The translations under genes and the position numbers were made by a program. Source: Intestinibacter sp964449895 (GTDB lineage Bacteria > Bacillota > Clostridia > Peptostreptococcales > Peptostreptococcaceae). From it: a stretch of 64,000 nucleotides of DNA. The DNA lies in contig CAYVBY010000008.1 in the NCBI GenBank assembly GCA_964449895.1, forward strand, positions 1 through 64,000, read 5' to 3'. Below, piece by piece: positions 63,012 through 64,000 of the stretch. Under the pieces are notes generated by a model that was not told where the DNA came from, ran no database searches, and saw nothing but the letters and a program-made list of their open reading frames with translations. Every line of letters starts with the position of its first letter. Position 1 is the first letter of the stretch.

Positions 63012-63557
63012 TTATCTTTGCTCTCTTCCTATTTCTAAACCTTTTTCAAATGCTTGTTTATTTAATGGAAGTAATTTTGGTTTTTTAGAAAGTTTACATT
63101 CTATAGTATCCCAAATTATTTTTGGATCTATGACATCTGTATATCCTATATAAACACCAAGCATTAATATATTTAATACTTTTGCATTACCTAATTCTAA
63201 AGCTAATTCTGTTACAGGCGCTTTTACTACTTTTATATCATCTCTTGTTATTTCATCTTTTACTATTGAAATATTTACATAAAGTGTTCCATTTGGTTTT
63301 AAAGTATTTAAGAATTTATTTAATGATGGAGCATTCATAACTATTAAGTCATCCATTTCATCCCCAAGAGGTGGACCTATTTCATCATCTGATATAACTA
63401 CGAAACAGTTAGCTGTTCCACCTCTTTGTTCCGCACCATATGATGGGAAAAATGTTACGTTCTTATCTGTTGAATTACAAGTTGCTTCTGCTAGAAATTT
63501 TCCTAATGTCATTACACCTTGTCCACCAAATCCTGCTACACATAAATTTGTTTCCAT
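63012..63557 (-). CDS. 2-oxoacid:ferredoxin oxidoreductase gamma subunit
   Basis: 181 residues with the POR gamma fold: CVAGFGGQGVMTLGKFLAEA, FFPSYGAEQRGGTANCFVVIS and APSLNKFLNTLKPNG. It belongs to the 2-ketoisovalerate/2-oxoglutarate (VOR/KOR) group where gamma is a separate small subunit. Directly after the beta subunit. Confidence 0.92.
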   Translation of the reverse strand: METNLCVAGFGGQGVMTLGKFLAEATCNSTDKNVTFFPSYGAEQRGGTANCFVVISDDEIGPPLGDEMDDLIVMNAPSLNKFLNTLKPNGTLYVNISIVKDEITRDDIKVVKAPVTELALELGNAKVLNILMLGVYIGYTDVIDPKIIWDTIECKLSKKPKLLPLNKQAFEKGLEIGREQR

Positions 63558-63569
63558 TATTTTTCCCTC

Positions 63570-64000
63570 CTATTTATCCCTAATTACACCTAATGGGTAC
63601 TCAGGTAACATTTTTTCTTCTATAAAATCAAGTGCTTTCAATGGATCTAATCCCCAGTTAGTTGGACAGCTTGTTACTATTTCAACCATTGAAAATCCTT
63701 TACCATCTAATTGATTTTGGAATGCTTTTTTGATTGCTTTTTTTGTTTTATTTACATTAGCTGGTGTATTACAACTTGTACGTTCTAAATACGCTGGAGC
63801 TGTTAATTGGTTTAATATTTCACACATATGCATTGGATATCCATGTTCTTCTGCATTTCTTCCATTTGGAGCAGTTGATGCTTTCATTCCCATAAGTGTA
63901 GTTGGAGCCATTTGTCCTCCTGTCATACCATATATACCATTGTTTATAAATATTACACTTATATTTTCACCACGGTTTGCTGCTGATATAGACTCAGCTA
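63570..64000 (-). CDS. 2-oxoacid:ferredoxin oxidoreductase beta subunit, C-terminal part (cut by window edge)
   Basis: The frame is open to the window edge: AESISAANRGENISVIFINN precedes GIYGMTGGQMAPTT, a thiamine pyrophosphate-binding motif characteristic of VOR/KOR beta subunits. Continues with PAYLERTSCNTPANVNK and CPTNWGLDPLKALDF. The 5' end and probably the alpha and ferredoxin subunits lie beyond base 64000. Substrate is likely a branched-chain or aromatic 2-oxoacid, inferred from ptb-buk behind it. Confidence 0.92.
   Translation of the reverse strand, partial: AESISAANRGENISVIFINNGIYGMTGGQMAPTTLMGMKASTAPNGRNAEEHGYPMHMCEILNQLTAPAYLERTSCNTPANVNKTKKAIKKAFQNQLDGKGFSMVEIVTSCPTNWGLDPLKALDFIEEKMLPEYPLGVIRDK

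Noticed and set aside
1..64000. tRNA or rRNA genes
   Set aside because: No cloverleaf or conserved rRNA sequence was recognised in the spacers; a covariance scan would settle it.

Overview
The window is low-GC Firmicute DNA, roughly 30% G+C by eye, with AGGAGG-type ribosome binding sites and Rho-independent terminators at most operon ends. The gene content fits an amino-acid-fermenting anaerobe of the Peptostreptococcaceae type (Clostridioides/Paraclostridium/Romboutsia/Terrisporobacter). It has a CooS-type CO dehydrogenase, several 4Fe-4S proteins, Rex, NAD-type glutamate dehydrogenase, phosphate butyryltransferase plus butyrate kinase beside a 2-oxoacid:ferredoxin oxidoreductase, CIRCE-controlled groESL and a PyrR-type pyr leader. 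This placement is inference. I recognise no rRNA or tRNA. There is one 100-N assembly gap at 54027-54126.

Layout. 1-7.6 kb: serS (cut by the window edge), a two-component system (cupin-PocR histidine kinase and AraC-type response regulator), an amino acid exchanger, alanine racemase and a divergent serine hydroxymethyltransferase. Two promoters here share a 43-bp element, 36/43 identical, so this looks like one regulon. 7.9-13.3 kb: a fused ABC exporter and a secreted SH3/Ig-like/CAP protein whose upstream region carries three 52-bp repeats. 13.3-19.3 kb: a DUF5131 protein, a glutaminase-less GMP synthase paralogue behind a MoaE-like gene, then guaB-guaA under a guanine riboswitch. 19.3-29.7 kb: larB-larC with a probable -1 frameshift inside larC, groESL, an OGG1-type glycosylase, a nucleoside transporter and pyrBKDE with a PyrR loop next to the pyrB ribosome binding site.

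30-44.8 kb is an accessory region with core genes interspersed. It holds a MATE pump, a Septu-like ATPase/HNH pair, glutamate dehydrogenase, an MFS transporter behind a palindromic operator, a bacterial PARP (WGR plus ADP-ribosyltransferase domains), an alpha/beta hydrolase, an HNH nuclease, a DpnII-like (GATC) restriction-modification operon with two methyltransferases fused in one ORF, and a phage-replication-like gene with a damaged 3' end followed by structured intergenic DNA.

44.9-50 kb: CO dehydrogenase operon (cooS-cooF-flavoprotein), two 56-residue ferredoxins and rex. 50.2-54.3 kb: an ABC-F ATPase, then an IS1595/ISXO2-like transposase homologue with a degenerate 23-bp tandem array on one side and a 48-bp tandem array, containing the assembly gap, on the other. 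54.4-57.9 kb: the t6A cluster tsaE-tsaB-rimI-tsaD with a GNAT gene. 58.3-64 kb: a lipoprotein, then an operon of oxidoreductase beta and gamma subunits, ptb, buk and an OFA-type MFS transporter. The operon would oxidise a 2-oxoacid to an acyl-CoA and recover ATP through the acyl phosphate.
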